From Ceratodon purpureus (taxonomy: Eukaryota; Streptophyta; Bryopsida; Pseudoditrichales; Ditrichaceae): DNA of 64,000 bases. The DNA lies in the NCBI GenBank assembly GCA_014871385.1, contig CM026423.1:8704803-8768802 (forward strand). Direction: 5' to 3'. The notes beneath the pieces were generated by a model that searched no databases, was not told the DNA's origin, and saw only the letters and a program-made list of their open reading frames with translations. The stretch's first letter is position 1; each line of letters starts with the position of its first letter. A program made the position numbers and the translations under genes. This document shows positions 1 to 10,000 of the stretch, in pieces.

Positions 1-36
1 ATCTATCTTCCTTTTACTGTTCTCGTCAACACATGT

Positions 37-108
37 TTGACAGTTTCTTCAAATTTATTTTTGACAGTTTCTTCAAATTTATTTTTGACAGTTTCTTCTG
101 ATTAATTT
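37..108. repeat. Short tandem repeat, 24-bp unit
   Basis: A 24-base unit beginning TTGACAGTTTCTTCAAATTT starts at 37, 61 and 85. The last copy is incomplete. Nothing coding is visible around it. Confidence 0.85.
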
Positions 109-1180
109 GTGATCGGTTGGATTTGTGTGACATTGTGAGGGGAATGATTTTCAGGATTATGTGATGTGGCGTCGACATGTATTTGATTCTTGGTGGATTG
201 GGAATTTTGAATTAGCAGGTTTGAATTTGGTTGAAAATCTCAAAGAAGACCATGTTCTTAGTTACTGTAACAGATTAGCAGGTTCATTCAACTCCAAGCA
301 AATATGTTTTCTTTTTTGAAAAAATGTCTGCAATGCATGGAACTCTACATATTCTATTCAATTTTGGACTCTTCTATGTTGATCTAAAAGCCCACTGCAG
401 TATCATGTTTGGATTTATTTCAAAATGATGAAAAAAATTATATTATTTTATCAACTATGAATACTTCAAGTGATGGGATTTAATTTAGAGTGAATATTAA
501 TATTCAAAAACATGTGGGTAAAAGTAAAAACGAATCTAAGAAAATCAAAAAAATCGTGTGTGATCTACAAATCAATGTTCATTTGTTTGACGTAGACTTC
601 CACCTTGAGATCCATGTGTCATTGGATCATTTCTTGCTATGGAACAAGCTCTCTAGCTTGGTCCATAAGTTTTACATTATTTTATGATTTGATCCCCTAA
701 TCTTTACATTCATTTCTAATTATGAGAATTATGAGGGTCCAAGGTAAGAGTATGAGCATAAACAAGTAGAGAAAAAAGTGCACCAAGCCAACATCAAATA
801 GGGGCAAAATCATGTAGCAGGAAACTAGAGAGGTTAAAAGAGATACTTGTTTTTGTTTTGGAAAAGTTGTGTAACACTATGACTTGGGTTTGTGATTTAA
901 TTTCTTCTGTATATACTGTCATGCTCACTTTGGCTGCTCTAACTATTCGTCTCGTGTTATGCTATTGTAAAATGTTTGGTCCTAAGGTTGAAGTGATATT
1001 GTTTTTTGAAATTAAGTATGAATGGGGGATGTACTGCTGGAATGCTTTTTAGTAGAATTTCAGAGCATGTTATTGTATGTACTCAAGAATAAGAAGAACA
1101 TGTGTTATTCTTTAGTCCGTGCTCCAATACATAGTGAATAAAACTTCCTCCAAGTCGTTACTATAGATGGTCATAGAACT

Positions 1181-1444
1181 ATGTCAATGCCTTTCACTGG
1201 CTTCAATGATTACGAATGTCTTTTATCCTTGAATGTGCTTATATTTTGCGCATATGCCATGCCTGGACATAAAGCTCAAGGAGCCACTATTGCTGCAAAA
1301 GTGATTATCGACATTCGCGAGGCATTCACACTAGGATTAACATATTTTTTCTTGTCTAAAGTATCAGAAAGCAAATATGTTTTGCTACCTAGAAAACTTA
1401 TTGCTGATGATTCAAACTTACTATTGATGATTTCAATCCAATGA
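1181..1444 (+). pseudogene. PIF1/Helitron-type helicase C-terminal fragment
   Basis: The 87-residue reading frame contains AYAMPGHKAQGATI, then VIIDIREAF, GLTYFFLSKV, and KLIADD. This is the order of the C-terminal helicase block of PIF1-like helicases, where a GHKxQGATI-like motif precedes the L(S/T)YV-LSRV motif. Plant genomes carry many such genes in Helitron-type transposons. The catalytic N-terminal half (Walker A and B) is absent, and surrounding frames are closed. I read it as a transposon relic. It lies within the old 2.6 kb element but in the opposite orientation, so it may be a separate insertion. Confidence 0.55.
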
Positions 1445-2201
1445 AGCATAAGATACTTACTAATAAAGAGTAAGCATAGTTATCAAAGTTTTGAACGTGT
1501 GAAAATCTTTATTTTTACTAAAAGATAAATGTGTAAGAAGGCAAAAACAATTGCTTTGTTCTTTGCATGATTAAAATATGGCTTTTGATAATCAGTTTGT
1601 TACGGATGTATGGCATTTCATGTACAATCTTACCACTTATTTAACCTAGCGAGGATCAAAGACAACGAAAAACTTCATTCATTAGATTCATTACATTAGT
1701 GTTTGATATGTTTAACTTGTAGCTTGGTTACATGTAGTTAAATGGAATTCAGAGTGAGCATTTGATGCAGGGATGATTTAGAGAATTAGCTCTAATTTTA
1801 AATGAGTTTTGCATTGCAAAAATGCTGGGAGTTTTAATGATGTATTTTGTCTCATGGAATATCAAGTACGTACAGACGTTCTGGTTGAAATACGACGATG
1901 TGTGAGAAAGTGATTTTCTTCGCTACTAACATTGTTTTTGCCCCAGTTATTGATGACTTCTTCTGCCCTTAAGACATTTTTTAACGAACTTTGTTCTCAT
2001 TTGGAGAGGGTAAGAGAAGTACATATAATTCAAGTTTTAAAAATTCTTCGTCGTTGCAAATACATTTACACCCAGATAACTACAACTGTCCTGAATCTTC
2101 AATTTCACCGGTACTAGTAGACATACAGGAATTGAAAGTCTTTTTATTGGACCCTGAAGCTTTTTCTCAGTTTGAGACTAGGTCGTCTTTAGCAATTGAG
2201 T

Positions 2202-2300
2202 TTAACTCCTAAAGGACAAATAGTCCACTGGGGGCTATTTTAGAACTTAAGCAGGTACCTGTGACTTCAATTTAAGTCGGGACTTTTTGAAATATTGTTG
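2202..2300 (+). mobile_element. Truncated left end of a TTAA/CCCCTAAA-type element
   Basis: After TTAA at 2202-2205 the sequence begins CTCCTAAAGGACAAA. For about 95 bases it resembles the left end of the complete element at 19086, sharing GGGCTATTTTAGAA and the block GTACCTGTGACTTCAATTTA. No matching right terminus is found downstream, so this is a fragment. Confidence 0.6.
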
Positions 2301-3598
2301 ATAGTTCAAAAAATATTTCAAATTTACTGTTGATAACTAAAACCTCATGAAAATATTCCAAATGCGTTTTCATTATTGAATTCAAACCTTATGATATTGT
2401 TGTAAGGTTGTTGTACAATCAATTCAAACTTTTAAAAAATTGCCAAACCATTGAATATAAATATTATGATTTTGATCAAGTGAGAGATTGCAAAATTTAG
2501 TTATCAACACGAGAAGTAACAACTTTGGGATGCAATTTCTTGTAGTATGAATGTTGGAATGTTAATTTTTTTGAATACGACAATATGTAAGTAAAGAAGA
2601 TGCCCATCAAATTTAAGACTGCATAGAGAAATACCGTAAAAGATATGCATTGTTTAATTACGAGGAATTGCAACAAAAATTGGGCACATTGAAATTTTTT
2701 GTTGCTAATTGCTCTCCCTTGCATTAAGATTTTTTTTCCTAGGCACTTTGTCGTGGAGAAATAAGTGGTAAATTGTTTATTGGATTTGTTGGTTGGCCAC
2801 GAGAAAAGATTGATTCTTTTTTTTACCCACAACTCTTAAAAAAATCAGACTTTATTTTTCATGCAATCAAGTATGAAATCCATTGAAGAAACATGTAAAT
2901 TATATTTAAAAGAATTAATCAACTATGGTAATGAGCCCAAATTTCATTACAATTGGTAAACAAAAACTCAATACTCTACTTCAGCTTCAATCAGAAAGAG
3001 ATCAAATTTATGGTTAAAATAAAAAAATTAGCTCAATTGACTTCAACTCGATTTGATGACTTGTTAACAAAATAATTTAACTGCGACAACTCAACAAATT
3101 ATATTGGTAAGGTATCACAACATGCATTGATGATGAAACCTGTATTTAAATTGCAAAATTGTCAGAAAATTTTGGAACCATGAAACCTCGAAAATGCAGA
3201 GCCGTAAGTTGTAGGCTTGATGCATTTCTTTTTCTACTTGTATATGCTCATTCTCCTACCAGAACCCTATACTTTAGTTTCAACTTTCTTCGAGTTTTGT
3301 ATTTGTAGGTGAACCTTGAGGTCCATACGTCTTGTTTTAATATAAAATATATACAACGGTCTCTAAGAACTTTTTCTTTTAAATCCACTTTCACTTAAAA
3401 AAAATTATATATATATAAATATATTTTTTTAATTTTTTTTTAATTTAGCTTCCGATTTATATAAGATCTTCATCACATAAGATCATTTTATATTATTCAA
3501 AGTATAAGGCTCGTGACCATTATCTTCCACGTATTCAATAGAACAAATTTATTTCATAAAGTAAAATAAGCTGATCTTATTACGTGAGTCATTACACG

Positions 3599-4813
3599 AT
3601 GGCCTTCAATGATGCATTATGGAGTCAACTTCCTTTGGAAGTTATTGAACAAATATTGTCTTTTCTACCTATGCCGGATTTGTGTAGATTTTGCACTACA
3701 TGCAAAACATGGAATGAGCTCATTAACAACCCGGCCTTTAGTGTGCTACATGTGCGCAATAGGAATAAACATTCACCTTTTATAGCAATACATTCTATTA
3801 CCACTTCCATTCTAAATGGACCTAGAGCGTATATTGATGGGAGCCAAGTATTGTGTTTCCTTGACATTAGCTCAAAGAAATGGTACTCGGTGAAACCTCG
3901 AGATGGTCTTGAAACGTCATTTCTATTTGACCCTCAACACTTTCAAATTGTCGCGATGGATGGAGGTCTTGTGCTTCTCAAAGCTCTCAAAAGAACTTCT
4001 AAACTATGTCATCATGAAAGTGGTTGTATACAACTATGTGTGTGGAATCCTATAAAAAACATGAAGATTATATTGCCATGTATACCAAATCATAATGATT
4101 CACTCACAAATTTTGTTGTTGATGACATTGCCGAGACTTTCAAGGTATTTGTTATGATGAAAGGTTGGAAAAGTCGTGTGGTGAATATATATGATTCCGT
4201 TATGAAGGAGTGGAAGACCTCAAGCAAACTTGAAATGATAAATAAAAGGATGTGTATTGTCCTACAAAGTATTGTATTCCAAAATCTTTTATACATTCTA
4301 TTGGATATAATCTCTGATGATAGTTTTCACTATGAATTATGGAGGTACAACTATATTGCAGATATTTGGGAAAGATTGCATTTTGCGGAGGGTTGCTTTG
4401 TCGAACCTTTGGAGGATTACATATGGAAGAATGGAATGTTTGAACAGTTTGTTGTAAGTGGCGAGCGTCTTTTTCTCACATATGAAAGTAACACACCACA
4501 ACATGAATTTGAAGTGCATGAAATTGATATCCAAAGAAGGTCCACGAAGGTATTGTTGACATGTACAAGAAGACACATTATGAGATTTTTTGATATAGAT
4601 GTACGTTATTTTCCTAGCATACAGGTCATCGGTTTCAATAAGTCCCTCATGCTTGTGTTCAATTTATCTAGAAATATTGTTATTTTTGATGTAGAAACAA
4701 AAGAGATCAATTTAGAGTGGCCTCAACTTCCTTTGAGAAAATTAAGGGTGGAAGAGAAGTATTCATTGATGGGGAAGCAAATGAACTTCCTTCTTCCTGG
4801 TACACTTAAGTAA
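3599..4813 (+). CDS. F-box protein, intronless
   Basis: A 404-residue single-exon protein, likely the substrate-recognition subunit of an SCF (SKP1-cullin-F-box) ubiquitin ligase. The N-terminal F-box, about residues 7-48, reads LWSQLPLEVIEQILSFLP, then a CRFCTTCKTWNELI segment, which fits the SKP1-binding helices. The rest has the spaced tryptophan and aromatic pattern of plant F-box/kelch-like proteins (WYSVKP, VWNPI, WKTSSKL, YNYIADIWERL), consistent with a degenerate beta-propeller. I chose the ATG at 3599 because it directly precedes the F-box. In-frame sequence upstream, back to 3584, has no earlier ATG. A TATA-like ATATATATATAAATA lies around 3405-3420. It sits alone among repeats, as is common for fast-evolving F-box families. 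The substrate is unknown. Confidence 0.85.
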   Translation: MAFNDALWSQLPLEVIEQILSFLPMPDLCRFCTTCKTWNELINNPAFSVLHVRNRNKHSPFIAIHSITTSILNGPRAYIDGSQVLCFLDISSKKWYSVKPRDGLETSFLFDPQHFQIVAMDGGLVLLKALKRTSKLCHHESGCIQLCVWNPIKNMKIILPCIPNHNDSLTNFVVDDIAETFKVFVMMKGWKSRVVNIYDSVMKEWKTSSKLEMINKRMCIVLQSIVFQNLLYILLDIISDDSFHYELWRYNYIADIWERLHFAEGCFVEPLEDYIWKNGMFEQFVVSGERLFLTYESNTPQHEFEVHEIDIQRRSTKVLLTCTRRHIMRFFDIDVRYFPSIQVIGFNKSLMLVFNLSRNIVIFDVETKEINLEWPQLPLRKLRVEEKYSLMGKQMNFLLPGTLK

Positions 4814-5146
4814 CCAATTATGTCACTCAATGTACACTTTATTTATAAATGATAAAAGCCCAATTAGAACTCAATGCCTATTCTTGCTGCAAATTCTCTC
4901 TCATATGCAACAATAAGACCGTCTCATATAATGTAATCCCTATCATTCTCAGATTAAATAACAAATATTAAACAAAGAAAAACTACTATAACAACTAATA
5001 CTAAGGGCACAAAACTTCAAAAAACTACTTCAAAGATGTAACTATAAATACTCTCTCTCCAACTCTGAGACATGAATTCTTCTTCTTTCTTTTCCTTCTC
5101 ATACGTCAAACACCATAAAAAATAACCTTCACACATTTCATTATAA
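4814..5146. other. F-box 3' flank, no gene seen
   Basis: AT-rich sequence with the presumed 3' UTR of the F-box gene. No coding, RNA or repeat signal is recognised before the element that starts at 5147. Confidence 0.6.
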
Positions 5147-6075
5147 TTAACCCCTAAATGCTCTTGAAAATTTCAGGCTCAAACTGTCTTGTGATACCAC
5201 TTTGTAAAGCAAGCTGATTTTTTTAATTTCATAACATTCTTTTGCAATTTCAACCGTAGGATCTTATAAATAACTCATCAAAAAGCTATTTCTCAAGTTT
5301 TTAGAGTCAGAAACCAAACCAATCACAAGATCATGATGTTTAAACTTCCAAGACAAGCTATTTCCAATCCTTCAAAAAACTAAAATCTTGGCTTCAACGA
5401 ATTTTCAGAAAATATGCTTTAGAATTTTAGAATGGGCAATTGCATATTCTATTTAAAGAATGACTTGAGATTCTTCACAAAAAATTTCAAAACATTAAAC
5501 CTTAATTTTCATCTTCAAACCATAAATAATTAGAATAAGGTGTAGAATAGAGGGAAAAACTAAACTACTAATTTTGTCCACATAAAAGTAGATATTGTCA
5601 ATTCCAACGGTGAAAATGATGTAACAAGTAACCAAAAACTTTTCCAATTTTTGATATTGGAAAATTGCTAAAATCGAGTTCAAAATCAGTAGTTGAAGTT
5701 ATTTTTGATGAAGAGTTGACCGAACTGCCCGCATAATTTGACTTCTCATATCTCTTACCTCACTTATTGGATTGGCATGGCTCAAAGCTTCCTATGTGCA
5801 TACAAATCAGTAGGAAATGATGATATTTTAATTTATTTTTTAAAAAAAGATTTGAGTTTTTTCTATGTTGCCCGCGTTGAGATTTTGAACCTTTAATCCT
5901 TCATAACTTTTGGATTACATATCAGAATCATATGAAACAAAGCTTGACACATACGTAATGACTGAAAGAATCTACATACAAAATTTCAAAACTTAATAAC
6001 TATTTTTGACGCTGTAGCAGCCTGCCCAAAATAGGCTGCGACCACATTTTGGTCGCCAGTGCATTTAGGGGTTAA
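5147..6075. mobile_element. TTAA-flanked inverted-repeat element, copy A (921 bp)
   Basis: TTAA at 5147-5150 and 6072-6075 brackets a 921-bp body. The body starts CCCCTAAATGC and ends GCATTTAGGGG, a perfect 11-bp terminal inverted repeat that extends imperfectly to about 16 bp. The body is homologous throughout to the element at 55283-56211, including CAACCGTAGGATCTTATA, GATCATAATGTTTAAACTTC-like and GACCACATTTTGGT blocks. There is no open reading frame of meaningful size, so it is non-autonomous. TTAA target duplication with C-rich termini is the hallmark of the piggyBac superfamily. That assignment is inference because no transposase is present. Confidence 0.8.
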
Positions 6076-6332
6076 CCACACCTGTCGCCATGAATTGGCG
6101 GTCACCATAAATTACCACCAAATTAGAAGACGGCTCCTACACATTCATTCTCACCCCAGTTCAAAAACAATATCCAAGCCCGCATCACAAGGACCAGATC
6201 ACAACTCAAAACGAACAACAGAATGTTCCAAAATAATAAAAATAAATTAAAAAACAACAAACAACAGAGAAGAAGCGAAAGCAGAAAAAACTTACAGTGG
6301 TCAACTTAACCGACCAGCCTCAATCAACAACC

Positions 6333-6597
6333 TCCAGAAAACAAAACAAAACAAAGCTTCGGAAAACAAAATAAAGCTCCAGAAAAGAAAACAAAGCTCC
6401 GGATAATAAAAAAACCCTAGAAAACAGAACAAAACTAAGCTCCAAAAAATTAAAGAAAGCTTCGGAAAAGAAATCAAAGCTTCGGAAAACAAAACAACGC
6501 TCCGCATGATAAAACAATGCTTCGGAAACAAAAAACAAAGCTCCGGAAATCAAAACAAAGCTCCGGAAACCAAAACAAAGCTCCCGAAATCAAAACA
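6333..6597. repeat. Degenerate minisatellite, ~19-21 bp unit
   Basis: About a dozen imperfect copies of a unit near CAAAACAAAGCTCCGGAAA run head to tail. The best-preserved copies are at about 6525-6595. The block sits between element A and the ABC transporter's 5' region. Open frames on both strands across it are by-products of the repeat. Confidence 0.8.
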
Positions 6598-7036
6598 ATC
6601 AAACCAGACGAAGAAATGAACTCCGAAATTGATGATCGAAAACCTGCGAAACGAGACTTAGAGAGATACACAGAACCGGGACGAAAGGTCACGCGAACTT
6701 ACACACAGCGACTTAGCCAAGCGCAGCACAAGTACCGGTAATCGACAACCTGTTGCGCCGGTCACATGACACCACGCCGGGACCAGCCCCGACGCGAGCT
6801 CCGACTGCGAGACAGCGAGCGAGCGAGAGAGCTCGCCTTCGCCAACTTACTTTCTCGCCCGAGATTGCAAGGCTTGGAGGACAAGTCACAACGCTCCACA
6901 CCTGCGCCGGAAGACAGGAAGGAGACCACGCGGGAGGAGAAGGAGAAGGAGGACGACGACGAGGAGGAGGAGGACAAGTGATTGCGGAGCTCGAGTGGTA
7001 GGGATAAGTACTTAGCAGTAGGCCGACGGGGCCGAG
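6598..7036 (+). promoter_or_regulatory. Promoter and 5' leader region of the ABC transporter
   Basis: Base composition shifts from AT-rich to strongly GC-rich at about 6750. A purine-rich GAG/GAC tract lies at about 6930-6980, about 60 bases before the ATG at 7037. No clear TATA box is visible, which fits a housekeeping organellar gene. The transcription start is not determined. Confidence 0.4.
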
Positions 7037-10000
7037 ATGGTGATGGCGCTGCTGGCCGGGGGTGGCGCGGCAGCAATTAGCGCGCTCGGCAATTGCGTCG
7101 GGCCGAGCGCGGCGCCGGTGACGGTCAGGCTGCAGGTCTGTCGCCATTCTGGATTGCGTCGATTGAGCTTGTTGAAGGCTCGGTGCAGGCTGCGTATAGC
7201 GGCGCCTTATTATGGATGTAGGGCGGCGTCGTTGTCGTTGTCGCGGGGGAGGTTTGTTTGTCGAGCTGCTGCGGCGGCGGTGGCGGTGGAGTCTGATGCG
7301 AATGTGAAGACTGCGCTTCCGACGATTCCGTCTGAGGCGACTCTTGCGAAGGTATTGTTGAATTTATGAAGGATTGTGGAGAATTGGTGAATTGCGAGGT
7401 TAGAGTATCTGGTTGAGTTCGTTGTCTGATGTTGAGGGAGTTGGATTCGGGATTTGGTTGCGGTGATTGCGCTCTGTTGTTGTTTTCTGAGAGATTGTTA
7501 GGAGAGTGAGGCGGTTTGCTGGAGGGAGGGAGTTTATGAAATTCGCTTTGGTTTTTGTGCAGGTGTTGCCGTACTTGTGGCGTTTAGCGTCCAGTGATAC
7601 GACATTGCGGTGGCGGCTTGGAGTTGCATTGATACTGCTTGTTGCTAGTAAGGTCAGTTTCTATCAGCAATGTTCAAGCGCAATAAATGTCTCGTTCGGT
7701 AGGTGCGTGAGTTTAATGTCGGAATTTGCTTTGAATTCTATGCAGGTAATTGCAGTAGTGTTGTTGAAAATTTACTTTGAATCTGGCTCTAAATGGCGAA
7801 ACATATTAATATGATAATCAGCATATTAAGAGTGGTGTTAAGTAACTGGGAGGCTTACTACAGGTACATTCATGATTGGAGATGTTTGTAATGTTTTTTC
7901 TTCATATTCTCGTTTACACATACTAAGGCACCAAGCTTACTCAAGAACATTCATAGACATGGGGCATTGGGGCTAGTGCATTTGGTGCTATACCATATTT
8001 TCGTAGAATCACTGCGTATTTGCAGTATGTTTCTTTGGCGTGTTAAAGACATTGATCAAGCAAGCACTGTGCACCTGTACTGGAGCAGGCAGCGGGATTG
8101 GCAGGTCCGATACTGTTCAAGCAGGCAATGGACGAACTGGCGCAATCACCTCTTCGTGTTGCGAAACCAGCTTTGGTGGCCCTTGTTTGTGCTGCGCTTT
8201 CGAAAGTAAACTTCTCCCCTTATTTGGACTTACAAAACCTAACAAGCGCTAGACTATGTGATGATATCGACAGTTATAAGGGCATATTTCAATGGCAGCG
8301 TTGTTGTCTGTTCAATCATCTGCAAATGTCTTCATTGTTGAGTAGGATTTCATCAATCTGATGCTCAATCTAATATTCCCATTTTCTATATTGACATTAA
8401 TGCTGATTCAGATGTATTGACTTGGACAGGCCGTTAGTTCGGCACTCAATGAAACACGATATATCATTTTTGCACCACTAGGTCAGATCACAGGGCGCCG
8501 TGTTGGAGTTCAATTGTTGGACCATATTTTGCGACTGGATTTGACATTTCATTTGGAGAGAAAAACGGGTGCTTTGTCACGTATTTTGGATCGCGCACAA
8601 CGCAGCGTTGTCAACATTTTTCGTGCTGTGGGTAGGATCATCTTTTGAATACCAAATGCTCCTATAATTATTTCATTTCAAGCATACTGAATTTTTTTTG
8701 AGTTGAGTTTGGTTTGTTTTCCTTCTACCAAGAGCTGGCCAACGTGGAGCATATGTTTTTTGGATGATACTAAAGAGGCCAGGTTTTGGCAGTTTTTACC
8801 TTCGTACCAACCTTTGTCGAGCTTATTCTGGTATGCGGGCTTTTGGCTACACAAGTGAGTGGTACGATAGCGGCGATTGTTGCTTTGACGTTTGCTGCAT
8901 ACGTAACCTGGACTGTTCACATCACTTCACGTGCTGCTGAAAGCCGCAAGGAGGTTTGGTTCTATCATCTTTTGTGCAATGTTCAAATGAAAATCCTCAT
9001 CATGGGAAGTCAGGAACTTAAAATTCGTGATTACATGTCTAGTCAGCCCTCGTTACTCTCTCGTTTCTCAAGAAACTGCTTCGTTGTATGCATTAGTTTT
9101 ATTCCTGTAGTGGTTAGAATCTAGAAGTAGACGTTCTAGTTGGAGTGATAAGACAAACGCTGTGTTGGTAATAACAAGTAGTTATGATTTTTGTGAAATA
9201 ACATGTGAAGCAATGGCTTTGGATGTGTGAATGCAGGTGAACAAGTTAGAGAACTTGGCTACAGGAAAGGCAGTTGATGCTTTGCTCAACTATGAAACCG
9301 TCGTGCAGGTGCGTAGAGTTTTGTCGAAGTCAAATTTATTCCGTTTCATATTCAATCATGAACATAGTCTCGTATGTGTGCTTTGTGATTACTAAGTATC
9401 ATTCTATGTATCACTTAGTAGATGCTTGAAGTCGGTATTCTGGGCGAAAGTCTTTAGGTTTTAGTTTGCAGGTACTTGAACTTTGCAATAAATAATTTAG
9501 GTTGGTGGCATTGCAGTTCAATAATCAAAGCCTGGAGGTGGAGCAGTACAACAAACTTTTACAAGGCTATCAAAGTGCTTCGGTAGGTTTCTATGCTCCA
9601 AATCAATAGTTTTCGATTGAGAACTCATGTAGTTTACTATGCAATGTGATTAGGATTTCATGTGGTTTTGCGCACTGCTATTGTACCCTTGTGTTTGTAT
9701 GTGTTCTTTAAATGTCTACCATAGTTGTGACGTCCTTGTGATTATTTATGAGAGGATACAGATTTTGTGATGCACATTTTGAAATATCATTTCAGAGTGC
9801 TAGTACTGATTTAGAAATTACAGCTTCAAGCAGAGCGGTTATCAGCGGCATTGAATGCTGGACAGGCCATTATATTATCAATCGGGATTGCTGCAGTAAT
9901 GGCCTTGGCAGGTCTGAAGGTTGCCCGTGGTCTTTCCACAGTTGGTGACCTTGTACTTGCCAATGGTCTCATTTTGCAACTTTCTGGACCTCTACAGGTA

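Larger units (their letters stand above)
690..3345 (-). mobile_element. Old ~2.6 kb repeat element, copy 1, subterminal inverted repeats
   Basis: Read on the minus strand, about 3345 to 3100 closely matches 20155 to 20400 on the plus strand, and about 830 to 700 matches 22110 to 22250. Both copies also carry an inverted pair of a ~55-bp motif near their ends, around 740-800 and 3215-3275 here. The motif reads roughly GCTTGATGCACTTCTTTCTC. The interiors are much more diverged. No transposase is recognisable in the element's own orientation. The edges are where similarity fades, not confirmed termini. Class is unknown; the structure suggests a degraded DNA transposon, but this is inference. Confidence 0.5.

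Noticed and set aside
6301..6692. Several overlapping frames rich in Phe/Leu or Ser/Lys
   Set aside because: They are translations of the ~20-bp minisatellite on both strands, not genes.
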